Source: Yamagishiella unicocca
Taxonomy: Eukaryota > Chlorophyta > Chlorophyceae > Chlamydomonadales > Volvocaceae
Direction: 5' to 3'
DNA: 64,000 bases
Assembly: GCA_003116995.1 (NCBI GenBank)
Contig: BDSL01000014.1
Span: forward strand, 434,001-498,000
Below are positions 13,201 through 24,600 of the stretch, piece after piece. The position numbers and the translations under genes were made by a program. Below the pieces are notes generated by a model, which had not been told where the DNA came from, made no database searches, and worked only from the letters and a program-made list of their open reading frames with translations. How positions within the stretch are numbered: position 1 is the first letter of the stretch; each line of letters starts with the position of its first letter.

Positions 13201-16200
13201 GCCGCCGCCGCCGTGTTGCTGGCGGCCGGCAGCTGCTTGGGCTGCGCCGGCGGCAGCACCGCCAGCGGCTGCTGGCCGATCATCGAGGCCCCCTGGTCCA
13301 CGGCGCCCTTCGCGGCGCCAGCCGCCGCCGCGGCGGCCTCCTGTGCGGCTCGCGCCGCTCGCGCCGCCGCTCGTGCCGCGGCGGCGCGCGTCATTGCGAT
13401 GGCGGAGATGGCCGCGGAGGCTGCTACGGCTGCGCGGCTGCTGGCTGCTGCTGCGCTGCGGATGTCGGTGATGGGCGCCTGCGACGCGGCCTGCTTGGAG
13501 TACTTCTCCGCCTCGCGACACCCCGAGTCCTGCTCCTCGTCGTCAAAGGCCTGAGGAGGAGGGGAGGCGGGAGGGGGAGGGGAAGCAGGAGGGGAGGAAG
13601 ACCCGTGGATACGAGGAGGCAAGGAGGAGGAGGGGAGGGAGGAGGAGGAGGGGAGGGAGGAGGAGGAGGGGAGGGAGGAGGAGGAGGGGAGGAGGAGGGG
13701 AGGCAGGAGGGGGAGGAGGGCGAGGAGGGTGGGGTTGAGGTTGGGTTGGGGTGAGTTGCGTGGTGGGTTTACAATTTATGACTGGGTTACGATTTACTGG
13801 CTCATCCACCCATTTTGGGTTTAGGGTTTCAGGGAGGGGTGCGGCACGAGGGTGCCTACCTTGTACGACAGGTCCACCAGCACCTCCCCGGTGGGGACCG
13901 CCTCGCCGCCCGTGATGCCGTACGACCCGGCGGTTGGCTGCAGGGTGACCCACATGGACACCTTGCCGCCCTCCTGGGACGAGCGGAGGGGGGAGGAGGG
14001 AGGGGGGAGGGGGAGGGGGAAACCCGGGTTGGAGACGAAACAGCAGGAAGAGAGGAGAGGAGGGGGGGAGGGCATGGTCGGGAGAGGGCGGGAGGCGGCG
14101 GAATACCATGCAGTTGGTTGACGGTTGGCGGTTGGGTGCCAGGAGGGCATTCCCGGATGTGTGGTACACAGCCACCGCCAGCTCTCCCTCCGGGGAGCTG
14201 TCCCGTCACAGGCCCTGGAGGGCCCCACCGCCACAGCCCCCCCTCCGCGTCCAACAGCTGCCGAGTGCGCTCGCTCACCGGTCCGTGCTCCGCCGCCAGC
14301 AGGTCCTCCAGCCGAATGGACGCCCGCCCCACCTCCGTGCGACCAGTCAGGTGGCTGTCCTTGACGATCATCTCGAGAACCTGCGGGACGAGCACCGGAG
14401 CGGCGGCGGTGGTGGCGGTGGTGGTGGCGGTGGTGGTGGCGGTGGTGAGGGTGAGGGTTGGATGCGCGGGAGGGGGAGGGGCAATGCAACTACAGGCGTC
14501 AACGGTGCCGAGGCATCGTCTGTACGCCGGTGCGCTCCCCCGCCTCTAGAGCCTCCCCCCCCTCTAGAGCCTCCCCACCCACGTCCCTCCAGCTACCGAT
14601 GGTATTGACCCTTCGCCTATTCTCCCGTGTATGCCATCCCCACGGTCCCCTCACACCCCTGCCCACGTCCCCGGGTCTTCTCGCCCCCTCCCCCTGCCCT
14701 GCACCCCCACTCCCCCTGCCCACCAGCACCCCTTCCCCCCTGCCTACCTGCACCGCGGGGTCCTTCACCAGGAACTGGAACTCCTGGTTCCACACGGGGG
14801 CGCGGTGGCGGCCCGGGTGGCTGGTGTCGCCCTCGCGGCGACTCTGGACGGCCTGGGGGGGGAGGAGGGAGGGCGCGGCAGGGCACATCGGGGTGGGAGG
14901 GTCCGAGAGAGACCGGGGGAGGAGCCGAGGTTGGAAGGAGCCGAGGTTAAAGGAGGAGCCGCAGTGAGGAGGGGGAGCCGAGGTTAAAGGAGGAGCCGCA
15001 GTGAGGAGGGGGAGCCGAGGTTAAAGGAGGAGCCGCAGTGAGGAGGGGGAGCCGAGGTGAAAGGCGGTGCCGCAGCTCCCTCGCTGCCCCGCCGCCGCGA
15101 CGTCACCTCTTTTGCCGCATCCCCCGTGCGCCCGCGGCCGCAGGCCCCTCAGCCTGGCTCCCCCCGTTGCTCTCTCCACCGGTGCAACGCCCGCACCCTT
15201 GCGTGGGGGACATTACCGCCAGGCCCCCCCTTGCGCCCTGTCTTGTTCGCGTCAACGGTTTTCACGCCACCCCCCTTTTGCGTCCGCACCTGGTCCCCCA
15301 GCAACAGGCGGCAGTAGGGGTTGCTCTGCCCCGGGAAGCCCCACACCGGCAGGTTGCGGGCCTCGCGCAGGGTCACCCCCAGCTCGCCCTGCAGGCGGGG
15401 AGGGAAGGGGCGGGAGTGGGGTGAGAGGCACAGGGCGGGAGTGGGGCGCACGGGGCGTGAGCCCGCGCGTGACGGCGATGACGTTGTCATGCGCGAGGCT
15501 CCCGAGAACCGCGCTGGCCCGTCAGGTCGGTCAAGGTTGCCGGATGCGCCGGCACCTGATAAGCGACGCTCCATGAATGCGGAGGGCGCGCGCAGGGCCG
15601 GGCTTCCAACGCGTTCCTATTTCGACTTCACGTTGGATGAGCTGGAGGATGTGCTGACCGTCGGTGGATATGCCACCAATGAGACGGTAGCAACTCGCTG
15701 GCTCATCCAACGTGAAGTCGAAATAGGAACGCGTTGGAAGCCCGGCCCTGCGCGCGCCCTCCGCATTCATGGAGCGTCGCTTATCAGGTGCCGGCGCATC
15801 CGGCAACCTTGACCGACCTGACGGGCCAGCGCGGTTCTCGGGAGCCTCGCGCATGACAACGTCATCGCCGTCACGCGCTCAGGGCGGGAATGGGCCCGCA
15901 CGATGGGTGCGTACGGGCTGTGGAATGCACATGAGCGCGTAAGTTGCCGGCACTCACGGAACCTTGCGAATACTGGTGGCCCAAATACTGCGATCAAGGT
16001 CTTTAATCTGATCATCTGGCCACGGGCCAAAATTATACAAAGCCCCCCCCCCCAGCAGCTCATCAACTCCAGGGTTTGAAGGGGACTTGAGGGGGGCTTT
16101 AAGGGTGGGGGTCGTAGCACAACGCCAACGCAGCGGCAGCACAACCGCAGACGTACACGCGGCTGCTGCTGCTCACCTTGAACGCCTCCGGCAAGGTGAT

Positions 16201-19200
16201 GCCGCCCGCGGGGGTCTGCGGCCCCAGGGGCAGCGCCGCCAGCAGCGCCGCCTCCACCGCGTCCGCCTGCTGACGAGGAGGGGTTCAAGGGGGTGGGAGC
16301 CCTCAGCGGGGTGCTAGAGAGACCGGGCGGGCCCGCCAGCCAGCAAGAGCGGGGGCAGGCGCGTCGGTGGCTCGGGACCCCTGCCCCAGGGCGCGAAGAC
16401 GACACACGTCCGCAACCCCTGGACCCTGCGGTTCATGATCGCAACCGCTGCGCAGTGGGATTCCAAGCCACGAAACCCTGGAACCCCCCCCCTCGTTTAG
16501 AACGTCTGTTCTAAACGGTTTTCGGGCATCCACGGGTCTTCCTCGAAACCCCCCTCCCTCACTCCCCTCCCTCACTCCCCGAACCTCACCTCCCCTCCCT
16601 CACTCCCCGCGCCCCCCCGCCACGTGCCTGCAGCACCGCGCTGGCCACCGCTCGCATGATGGTGTCGCGCCCCACAGCCGCCTCCGCGATGGTGGTCACT
16701 GAGGGCGGGATGTTGATCTCCAGCCGCTGCGGCAGCACCATCAGGCCCGGCAGGTCCACGGTGAGCAGCTTGCGCAGGTAGTTCTGTACGACCGGCACGC
16801 GCATCAGTCGTACGCGGTTGTACGGCGACAGCTGGACCTTGACGTTTGGGGGGCCCACGAAGGCCAGGCTGATGGTCCCGATCCAGGGGCACATGGGCGC
16901 CAGCCGCAGCTTGAGCCACATCTGGCACTCCAGGTCGAGGTCCGAGACCAGCACCGGCACCTTGAACCGCCACCGCCCCTCGCCCAGCTCCAGCATCAAC
17001 AGCATGCGAGCGCCGCCCGTGTAGCGGATGTCCACCACGCCGTTGAGATCGGAGTCCTGGTCGGGGGAGGGGTTGGCATAAAAACCGTTGACGCGAAAAG
17101 GACAGGATAGTTGGCGCATGGTCGGCGGGCACCTAGTTTGTGGGCGCATGCGGGAGCACTGGGACGGACTACCGGCGGGGGGACGGGCCAGGGGAAATGG
17201 GTCCTCGCGGAGTGTGCTCAAGCAATAACACGCCCGGGAAGCAGCAGCCGGACGGATCGTCGCGGAGGGAGTTCCGCTGCTTGGCGGTAGCGCAACACAA
17301 CCCTCACCAGCACCCCGGGTCGAAGCTAACCCCACTTCCCCCTGACCCCACCTTGCGGCTGTTCCTCCGCCGCATGTTTGAAAAGTACGGCGCCTCGTGA
17401 TCCAACGTCAGCTCCACCACCCGCAGCCGACAGAGCCAGCGGGGCACCGAGCCGTCCTTGACCTAGGCGGGCAGGCAGGCGGGCGGGCAGGCAGGCGGGT
17501 GGGTGGGTGGGTGGGCAGGCAGGCGGGCAGGCAGGCAGGCGGGTGGGTGGGTGGGTGGGCAGGCAGGCGGGCAGGCAGGCAGGCGGGTGGGTGGGTGGGC
17601 AGGCAGGCGGGCAGGCAGGCAGGCGGGTGGGTGGGTGGGCAGGCAGGCGGGCAGGCAGGCAGGCGGGTGGGTGGGTGGGCAGGCAGGCGGGCAGGCAGGC
17701 AGGCGGGTGGGTGGGTGGGTGGGCAGGCAGGCGGGCAGGCAGGCAGGCGGGTGGGTGGGTGGGTGGGCAGGCAGGCGGGCAGGCAGGCAGGCGGGTGGGT
17801 GGGTGGGTGGTGGGCAGGCAGGCGGGCAGGCAGGCAGGCGGGTGGGTGGGTGGGTGGGCAGGCAGGCGGGCAGGCAGGCGGGGGTGGGTGGGTGGGCAGG
17901 CAGGCGGGCAGGCAGGCAGGCGGGTGGGTGGGTGGGTGGGCAGGCAGGCGGGCAGGCAGGCAGGCGGGTGGGTGGGTGGGTGGGCAGGCAGGCGGGCAGG
18001 CAGGCAGGCGGGTGGGTGGGTGGGTGGGCAGGCAGGCGGGCAGGCAGGCAGGCGGGTGGGTGGGTGGGTGGGCAGGCAGGCGGGCAGGCAGGCAGGCGGG
18101 TGGGTGGGTGGGTGGGCAGGCAGGCGGCAGGCAGGCGGGTGGGTGGGTGGGTGGGCAGGCAGGCGGGCAGGCAGGCGGGTGGGTGGGTGGGTGGGCAGGC
18201 AGGCGGGCAGGCAGGCAGGCGGGTGGGTGGGTGGGTGGGCAGGCAGGCGGGCAGGCAGGCAGGCGGGTGGGTGGGTGGGTGCGAGAGAGGCATGTGCTCA
18301 GGAAGCGGACCGCGAGGGTGTGGCACCGGCTATGGCACCGGCTGTGGCACCGGGTGTGCCCGGATGACGGCGCGGCGGAGTTGCCAGGATCGCTTTCAGA
18401 CGCCCCATGCCACTTAGTCAACACAATGCCGCAACCAAGCTACCCTGACGCCCCTACATGCCGCTGCAGCAGGTCGCGAGCAGCGCTGCTGCCTCGACCT
18501 GCACGGGCGAGAAACGAGTCGCCCCATTACCCCCCCGAAAGCCGCCGCCATGTATCCATCCTTGCGCTTCCCCTTCCCTCCAACAAACCCCCGCCGGCCC
18601 CCCTTCCGTCTCCTATGCCGTGTAACCGCGTCTTCTCACCCTCCCCGCCCCCGCGCCACCCGCAACGCTACCCAGTCCGTCAGTCTTCTCACGCACACAC
18701 CCGCCCCGCTCACCAGTCCGTCAAACACCGGCTGCAGCAGGTCGATGATCCAGCCCTCCAGCCCTCGCTGGTACACCCGCCACACCTTGCGCCAGCACAT
18801 GTTGACCCACTCCACACTCTCACCCGGGTCCGCACCGGGGGGCATCCCCGACGGCGGCGGCATGCCGGCCGGGCCCGGACCACCTGCCGGCGGCGCCCCA
18901 GGGCCCGCCTGCGCGGCCGCCGTCCCCCCCGCCGCCCCGTCGAGCGAGCCCAGGGGGCTCCCTGCAGCGCTGCCCGCTGCCCCACCCGAAAAGGCCGACC
19001 TCGCTGCTGCCGCTGCCGCGGAAGACGACGAGGACGCGGTGCTGCCCTCGGCCCCGGTGGAGGAGGAGCGGCTCGACCCGCCTTTCCGTCCGTCCCTCCG
19101 CGCCCCCCCCGCCTCGCTATCCTCGCCGCTCGGGGGGCTGTCGCTGGTGCTGGCGCTGCTACCGCTACTGCGGCGCAGGTCCAGCAGGTCCAGCAGCTGC

Positions 19201-20383
19201 TGTCCCCAGCGCTGGCGCTGCAGCCAGCGGCCAGCCATCTGAAGCGCCACCGTCAGCAGGATGCCCAGGGCGATACCGCCGGCGCCCACACTGGCAGGGG
19301 CAGGGGGGAGAGACGCGGGGGCAAAGGGCGGTAAACGGGTGAAGAAGCCGGGCCGCGTGCCGGTGGGTGGGTGTATGGGGGGGGGGTTCGCATCCATGGG
19401 CGAGGAGGGAGGGGCCGTGGTTTCGGGGCAGTCACAATGGGGTGTAGCGGCGGGGCAGGCTTCTGACCCGGCACCGTGTGGCGACGTCGCCGCGTGTGTG
19501 TGTATTTGGAGGCCAGGCGAAAGGGGGGGGTCGCAAGCGGCGTGAAAGTAGGCGTCCGTGAGGGCAGTATGCGAGCAGGGAGGGCGGGGGTGGGGGCGCG
19601 GCAGTGCGCTCCGAAACCCATCCCCGGCAGGAAGGGCGGCAGTGCGCTCCGAAACCTGTCCCCGGTATGAAAACCTTGCCAACCAGGCATTACAGGTCGC
19701 CATTCCCCCGTCCGGACGAGTCGCGGAGCTCGGCGGGTTACACGTACCCGCCACGCGTGGGTAGCTTGGTGGCGGAAGCCACCGGTGTCGGCGGAACTAG
19801 TCGCTGCACCAGCTGGTGCGCAGCCTCATGCTGCTGCTGCTGCTGCCGCAGCTGCTGCTGTACAGGCTGGGCGGGTTGCTGGGGGTGCTGGTGCTGGTGG
19901 GGATGGTGTTGAGGAGACGAGCGAGGAAGTGGAACCGCCGGCGAGGCCGCCGACTCCGCATCGGACCCTGCTCTGGCAGGCGCCTGAAGGGCAAGACATC
20001 GATTAGCATGTTCATGCGGGCTGCCTTGTGTTGTAAGCCGCGCGTGCGCCCCTGGCCGTTTCCGTCACCGCTTATGACACGTCACTGAAAGCCAGGTCGC
20101 AGCGCCAGATGACCCAATGCATAGACCTAAGTCATCCTAGGGTTGCAAGCATGGATCGCGTATCGGAGTCGCACTTGGTGGATGCCAGTCAGCCCAACGT
20201 TGCCTTGTGACACAACTTGGGCGGCGCCACGTCAAGTCTAAAATGGTAATATCAGAACCTTACCTCGGAAAATCCAATTGCTGCAGCAGGACGCACCAGG
20301 CGACGTTTACAGCAGCGCAGCCGCGAATTGCTGCCACGCACGCAAGCTGCTGGCAGCTGCACAGGAGTCGCCTGGATTTCCAT
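10256..20383 (-). CDS. NTMC2T5-like SMP + C2 domain membrane-contact protein, 14 exons, 1367 aa
   Basis: Exons in gene order: 20383-20264, 19983-19748, 19290-18714, 17462-17352, 17056-16628, 16269-16177, 15388-15290, 14852-14748, 14380-14279, 13973-13860, 13550-11694, 11223-11150, 10956-10866, 10351-10256. The frame is continuous and ends in TAA; intron 5 uses a GC donor. Residues 1-40 (MEIQATPVQL..., Arg/Cys/Ala-rich, no acids until the end) look like a plastid or organelle leader. A hydrophobic span (GGIALGILLTVALQMAG) follows at about 120-137. The SMP lipid-transfer domain spans about 280-520, with SVEWVNMCWRKVWRVYQRG and YTGGARMLLMLELG as the diagnostic blocks. The C2 domain spans about 523-662; its loops read SNPYC and VKDSHLTGR, so the usual Ca-binding aspartates are mostly missing and Ca-independent binding is likely. 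Residues 663-1281 are an Ala-rich acidic insert. The C-terminus adds a second hydrophobic span (LAAFLLSVAVGLLTVVAW). Plant NTMC2T5 proteins act at chloroplast-ER contacts in lipid transfer; that role here is inferred from homology. Confidence 0.9.
10366..10440 (+). mobile_element. Family A introner-like repeat (SMP/C2 intron 13, acceptor side)
   Basis: Reads GAGGAAGACCCGTGGATGCG, then AAGAACCGTTTAGGACAGACG, then GATGCATGCTGGAGAACTTG on the + strand. On the gene strand its outer end lies about 14 nt from the AG of the acceptor before exon 14. One of the best-preserved copies. Confidence 0.85.
11275..11430 (+). repeat. Tandem GGTGGTTCC-type repeat (SMP/C2 intron 11)
   Basis: Runs of GGTGGTTCCAGACGTAGTTCC and variants (GGTGGTTCCGGC, GGTGATTCCGG), lying between exons 11 and 12. 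It opens frames on both strands that are artefacts of the repeat. Confidence 0.8.
13590..13620 (+). mobile_element. Family A terminus fragment (SMP/C2 intron 10, acceptor side)
   Basis: GAGGAAGACCCGTGGATACG followed directly by GA-rich minisatellite. Its outer end points towards the acceptor before exon 11, about 45 nt away. Confidence 0.6.
13622..13735 (+). repeat. GGAGG-rich microsatellite (SMP/C2 intron 10)
   Basis: Repeated GGAGGAGGAGGGGAGG units. On the gene strand this is a long C/T tract, a possible extended polypyrimidine tract before the acceptor. Confidence 0.7.
14925..15060 (+). repeat. About 42-bp tandem repeat (SMP/C2 intron 7)
   Basis: About three copies of a unit containing GGAGGAGCCGCAGTGAGG and GGGGGAGCCGAGGTTAAA, the last copies nearly identical. 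It is intronic, between the two exons that encode the first half of the C2 domain. Confidence 0.85.
15250..15282 (-). mobile_element. Family B terminus (SMP/C2 intron 7, donor side)
   Basis: On the gene strand, GGTGGCGTGAAAACCGTT then GACGCGAACAAGACAGG begins within about 15 nt of the donor that follows exon 7. It matches the outer end of family B copies near 17075, 25866 and 57655. Confidence 0.65.
15465..15878. repeat. Perfect 178-bp inverted repeat with 58-bp spacer (fold-back element) in SMP/C2 intron 6
   Basis: The left arm 15465-15642 is the exact reverse complement of the right arm 15701-15878. I checked all 178 positions and found no mismatch or gap. The spacer is 15643-15700. The arms begin GCGCGTGACGGCGATGACG and end CACGTTGGATGAGC at the spacer. 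Both strands of each arm therefore read the same peptide frame. Similar GGCGGGAGTGGG / GGCGGGAATGGG sequence flanks the two sides but is not a clean target duplication. The element lies wholly in the intron between exons 6 and 7, so the pre-mRNA would fold into a long duplex. Confidence 0.97.
16497..16555 (-). mobile_element. Family A introner-like repeat (SMP/C2 intron 5, donor side)
   Basis: On the gene strand it reads TTTCGAGGAAGACCCGTGGA, then TGCCCGAAAACCGTTTAGAA and CAGACG. Its outer end faces the GC donor at 16627, about 75 nt away across a GTGAGGGAGGGG repeat. Confidence 0.75.
17075..17165 (+). mobile_element. Family B introner-like repeat (SMP/C2 intron 4, acceptor side)
   Basis: GGCATAAAAACCGTTGACGC, then AAAGGACAGGATAGTTGGCG, then CATGGTCGGCGG and GTGGGCGCATGCGGGAGC. 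Near-identical to the copy at 47195-47292. The outer end is about 19 nt from the acceptor before exon 5. Confidence 0.85.
17466..18285 (+). repeat. G-rich minisatellite of about 46 bp unit, about 820 bp (SMP/C2 intron 3)
   Basis: Arrays of GGCAGGCAGGCGGGCAGGCA alternating with GGGTGGGTGGGTGGGT, around 18 copies with a few indels. It fills the intron right up to the acceptor before exon 4. All six frames stay open for long stretches; these are not genes. The + strand has clustered G-runs capable of quadruplexes. Confidence 0.95.
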
Positions 20384-21623
20384 CAGGGTTGGCAGAGAAT
20401 AACCACCTCAACTTCGGCACATCCGGAACAGTAAGAAGCAGAGTTGGCGAAAAGTGGCCCAGCCAAGCGCCCCTTCACGACCTCCATATCCACAATCATA
20501 GCCCATAATCCGTATACGTTATACCCAGGAAATATCACATACCGATCGTCTTATGCCGCTGGAGCAGCCCAGTGGCCGCTGCATGCCCATTTCCTATCTG
20601 AAGTTCCGTGCTCGACGCAGCCGCTCGCCGCCGGAACTATCAGTCGAAGAAGTACCAGAATACCATATCGCCGCTTTCTGGTGACTAGGAGCGGCGAGCG
20701 GCTGAAGACAAGAGGGTAAGAGGCTCCGCAAGCAGACGTGTGCAAAGATAAAGATAGCTTGCTCGTGTTGTAACATACACAGGTATTCAAAATGATCAAC
20801 GTTAATGCGCATACAAGGAAATGGATTTTCGATTTTGATACATCAACATCATGTCGCATGACGATCCTCGCATGTTCCGCACGGCAGTTGCTTTTTGTTT
20901 TCTCTGCTAGCGCTTTGGATTATGATTTATTCAGATTTCCTTAACCGTTTACGCTAACCCAATAGACATATACTTTATTTTCGCGGACGACCTACATACC
21001 GTTACGGGTGTCGTTTCCTTGACCAGTTCGAGAGCCTATTCGCTTGTCCAGTTCCTTTTTTGACGACTTCTGACTTCTATTTACCTCCTGCTGCGTGCGG
21101 ACGCATTCGGTGCATGCGGCATTGGTGTCGTCGGCAAGAAACAAAGCGCGAGCGACATGTTCAAGACTTCAAGGGGACGGGCAGTTTGTGAACAGACAGA
21201 GGTCAGAGGCGTTCCTGCGGTTGGCTGCGGTCCAGCGGGTGGCTGAAAACCGAACACGACAGAGCGCCAGAACATTGTGGACAGGGGATCACATAATAGA
21301 GCACGCTATGGCTATGTTCTCTGCTGCATATAGCGCTGTTTCAATGTTTCGTAACCGACGCCAAGCGACGACCGCATAAAACCCCCCGAGCGCGCCAATC
21401 GGGCAACTGCACAGCCGGAACAGACGCCAGCGCGCAACAGCCTAGGCAGCTCCAGCGCCATCACAGGTCCCCTACTCGTACACGCCACCCAGCTGACTGC
21501 CCATCCACACCCGCGGTTGCTGTAGCAACACGGCGCGTGACGACATCCCTAGCCTCGCTCCCTATCACCACACGCCCCAGCACCTTCCTTCCCTGACGAC
21601 ACCACCTACCGTCGGACCTCCCC
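20384..21623. promoter_or_regulatory. Divergent promoter region between the SMP/C2 gene and the PhoD-like gene
   Basis: About 1.24 kb separates the two start codons. The middle (20700-21070) is clearly more AT-rich than its surroundings. It contains a 14-bp inverted repeat, CAGCCGCTCGCCGC at 20618-20631 and its complement at 20691-20704. I see no unambiguous TATA box. Confidence 0.5.
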
Positions 21624-24600
21624 ATGGAATCGCAGGACGGCCCCGTTGTCGACTCGGCCATCCCCTTATGCGGCGAGGGTGGCTCTGCCGCCAGCCCAGA
21701 CGACATCATCCTCTCGGAGCAGCGGCAGCCAGTGGCGGGAGAGGGATCCTGCTTGGAGAACAACACCTGCTGTGGTTTCAGGCTAAGCGCGCCGCACACC
21801 GTGGGCCCCTTCCTAAAGTTCTGGGGGCTAGAGCGCGTGGAGGCGCCCCCGGTGCTGGACCCGCGGTTCACCAGCTTCGGCGGGGAAGGCGCGCCCACGC
21901 CGGCGGCAGCCCCGCCGAAGTTCGTGTGGGTGGGCACCGTGCTGGTGGTCACAAAGGTCGGTGCGCGCTGCAGCGAGGGGTGTACCCGAAGTGGGTGCCG
22001 CAGGGGACCGTGGGTGCCGCAGGGGTCCATGGGTGCCGCAGGGATGCAAAGAGACACAGGGGCATTGCAGTGACTGCCGGGTGGTAGTCCGTCCGGGGGC
22101 CCCGATGTCGTGGTGCCCCTGTGGTACGGTGCAGAAAAGGTTTCCACCGACAAAGTGCACCACGTTGATGGATCAGGGACGCAAGCTTGCCATGGCGAAT
22201 GACGTTGTGAATAATTATTCCGTCCAGTGGTTTGGTGCGTGCGGGACCGGATGAGGGAGGCAGAGCAGCAGCGGGCGAGTGGGTGCCTCTCTGGGGTGCC
22301 AGCTGTGCTGTCGATGCCGATGGGCAGGTCAGGGTGGTACCATGGTGGTTGCAGGTCTCCACTGGCCAGACGCTTGCAGGGGCCGGGCCGGGAACGCGGA
22401 GGCCTAGTTAGGATACCAGCAGGAGCTGGAGGACTGACCCAATTGGTGCAGCCCGAGTAGGGCTGGGCGGCCAAGGTTAATCTCTTGTTTGCCGGCTGCG
22501 GGTTCGAGGCCACTCCGGCTACTCCGCTCGGTTATCCCTGAGGCCCCGCTGTGCACCTCCCCTGCAGGCGACGAAGAGTGAGGTGGTGGTGGAGCTGCAG
22601 GTGCGACGGGACGGGCTGTGTGCACGCGGATTTTCGAGTGGAAATTCGGCGGGAAACGGCGGAGAATGGGGCAGAACGATCGCAATCCGGGGTCGGTCGA
22701 GGCTGTTGCTGCGCCGCCGGAATTGTACGACGGCGCCGACAGTGGAATGATAGCGAGGCCAGGATCACGGCAGCCCCTGTGTGTTTTTGCCCCGCTTGCC
22801 TGCCGCACTGCCCACTCCCTCCCCGTCTACCTCTCGGACCACCACAACCACCTCCACCACCTCGCATCCTGGTGCTCGCCCCCGGCATTGCCATCGCCTG
22901 TCCCGCTGCGGCCCCCCGCTGCGCCCCCCGCCGGCGTGGCTCCATAGCTCACGACCCCATCCCCGCCCACCTCACCCCGGGCCTGACAGGACGCCGAGGG
23001 CGCCCGCCAGGAGCTCCTGCAGGGCGAGGAGCTGGACTCGTACAAGGGCTGGGTGGCGCTACGGTACCGCATGCGGGTGCCCGTGGCGGAGGAGGAGACC
23101 AAGGTGGGAGGACGGCTGGGTGCACTGGGACCGCAACTGACTTGGGTTTTGGGAGGGTTACGGCTTTGAGGGTTTAGGGTTTTGCAATTGTGTCAGCGCA
23201 ACTGCAATGGTGCTATGGTTTAGTGCGACTGAACACCCAGCATTCCAGCGGCGGGCCCGATGCCGTGGCTGTGCTGCTTGCTGCCAACCGCGAGGTGAAA
23301 ATGCCGTGGGGCTGGCTGGCTCGTAAGGCGCCACCTCTGTTGTCGCCGCATGATGCGAGCCCCACCGGCCCTGCCCGGTCCGCCGTGCCCCACACCCCAC
23401 TTCCTCCCCGGCTCCCTACAACTCTCCCACCAAGTTCCCCACCAAATCCTCCAACATGCATCTCCAAACGACTGTCCTAAACGGTTTCCTCTTTCGTACA
23501 CGGGTTTTCCTTGCAACCTCTCCCCCCCCTCCACCCCACCAGGTGCACTACGCTGTGTCAGTCGGCGGGAAGGCGCTGCACCCTGCGGGCGGCGGCAACT
23601 ACCACTTCTACATCGCAGGTGCGCGGGTGCGGAGGCGAGCCGCAGTGCCCCGTCATGCAACATGGTTGGCATCCCAGCACACTGACACCCTCCAGCGCCC
23701 TGCCGGTCTTAATACCAGCTGGACACCGTACCCATTCGTGAGCTCAAGCTGCTACCACCTGTGCTCCTACATTCCACTGCCACGGCGTCCTCCACCGTCT
23801 TACTTCCATCCTCCCGCTGCTGCTACTGCCTCGGCTGCGGTCGCCACCTGCCCTGCTTCACTTTTCACTCATCTTTTGCTTTACCTTTACCTCCCCCTCC
23901 TCCGCGCCGGACCCGTGACCCCCGCAGGCAGCACCCAGCCCACCCACTGGGGCTTCTACAGCTGCTCGGGTTTCTCCGCGGACGTCAACAAGGAGGAGCG
24001 CGACGGGGTGTGGAAGGGCCTGGCGCCGCTGTGGCAGGACGTCGCTGCGGTCCATGAGGCGGTGAGGCGGGAAGGGGGATGGAGGGGAGGGGGAGGAGGA
24101 TGAACGGTTTGGGGAGCGGGGTGAGAGGGTTTTGCCAGATCGGTTAAGGCGTGCCACATACGGCGCGGCTGCCCATGGGTCGGAATAGCGGTGGTGACGA
24201 GTCGGGCCGGGGGAAGCGCCAATCGCGCGCGCTTTGCGCCCCATGGCTGGTGCTGGATGCGTCATATGTGTCACGTGCAATGTTGTCCTGACACCGCCCT
24301 GGCACCGCCTTTCCCTTGGCCCTGAACGAAACAGAAACCGCTGCATCTGCTGGTTGGCGGCGGTGACCAGCTGTATTGTGACGACGTCTGGACGGTGGGG
24401 CGACCAGGGATGGAGGAGGGCGGGTGTTGCAATGTCTTGGTGCTGGCTCTCCCCTAGTTGTGTCTGAGACAGCACCATCACCGCCGAGCAAGGCTGCTTG
24501 TGCTGACTGACTGATGCGGCGCTCGGGACGGCGTCCCTCGCCGCTGGCAGCCTCGGTCGTGTCGTGCCCGGCGCCCGCAGCCCTCGCCGCAGCTCTGGGG

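Noticed and set aside
12766..13554. Long Ala/Ser-rich frame on the + strand
   Set aside because: It is antisense to the 619-codon exon of the SMP/C2 gene, which has splice-consistent borders and conserved context.
13811..13835. Telomere-like GGGTTTAGGGTTT
   Set aside because: Only one or two degenerate units, in an intron; chance in G-rich DNA is adequate.
15321..15854. Two mirrored frames starting MREAPENRAGPSG
   Set aside because: They are the same peptide read from the two arms of the perfect inverted repeat; not a gene at this locus, though it may hint at a parental gene elsewhere.
17403..18424. Several 280-340 residue open frames on both strands (WVGGQAGR-type and PPACLPA-type repeats)
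   Set aside because: They are translations of a 46-bp minisatellite whose period keeps all frames open; they lie in an SMP/C2 intron.
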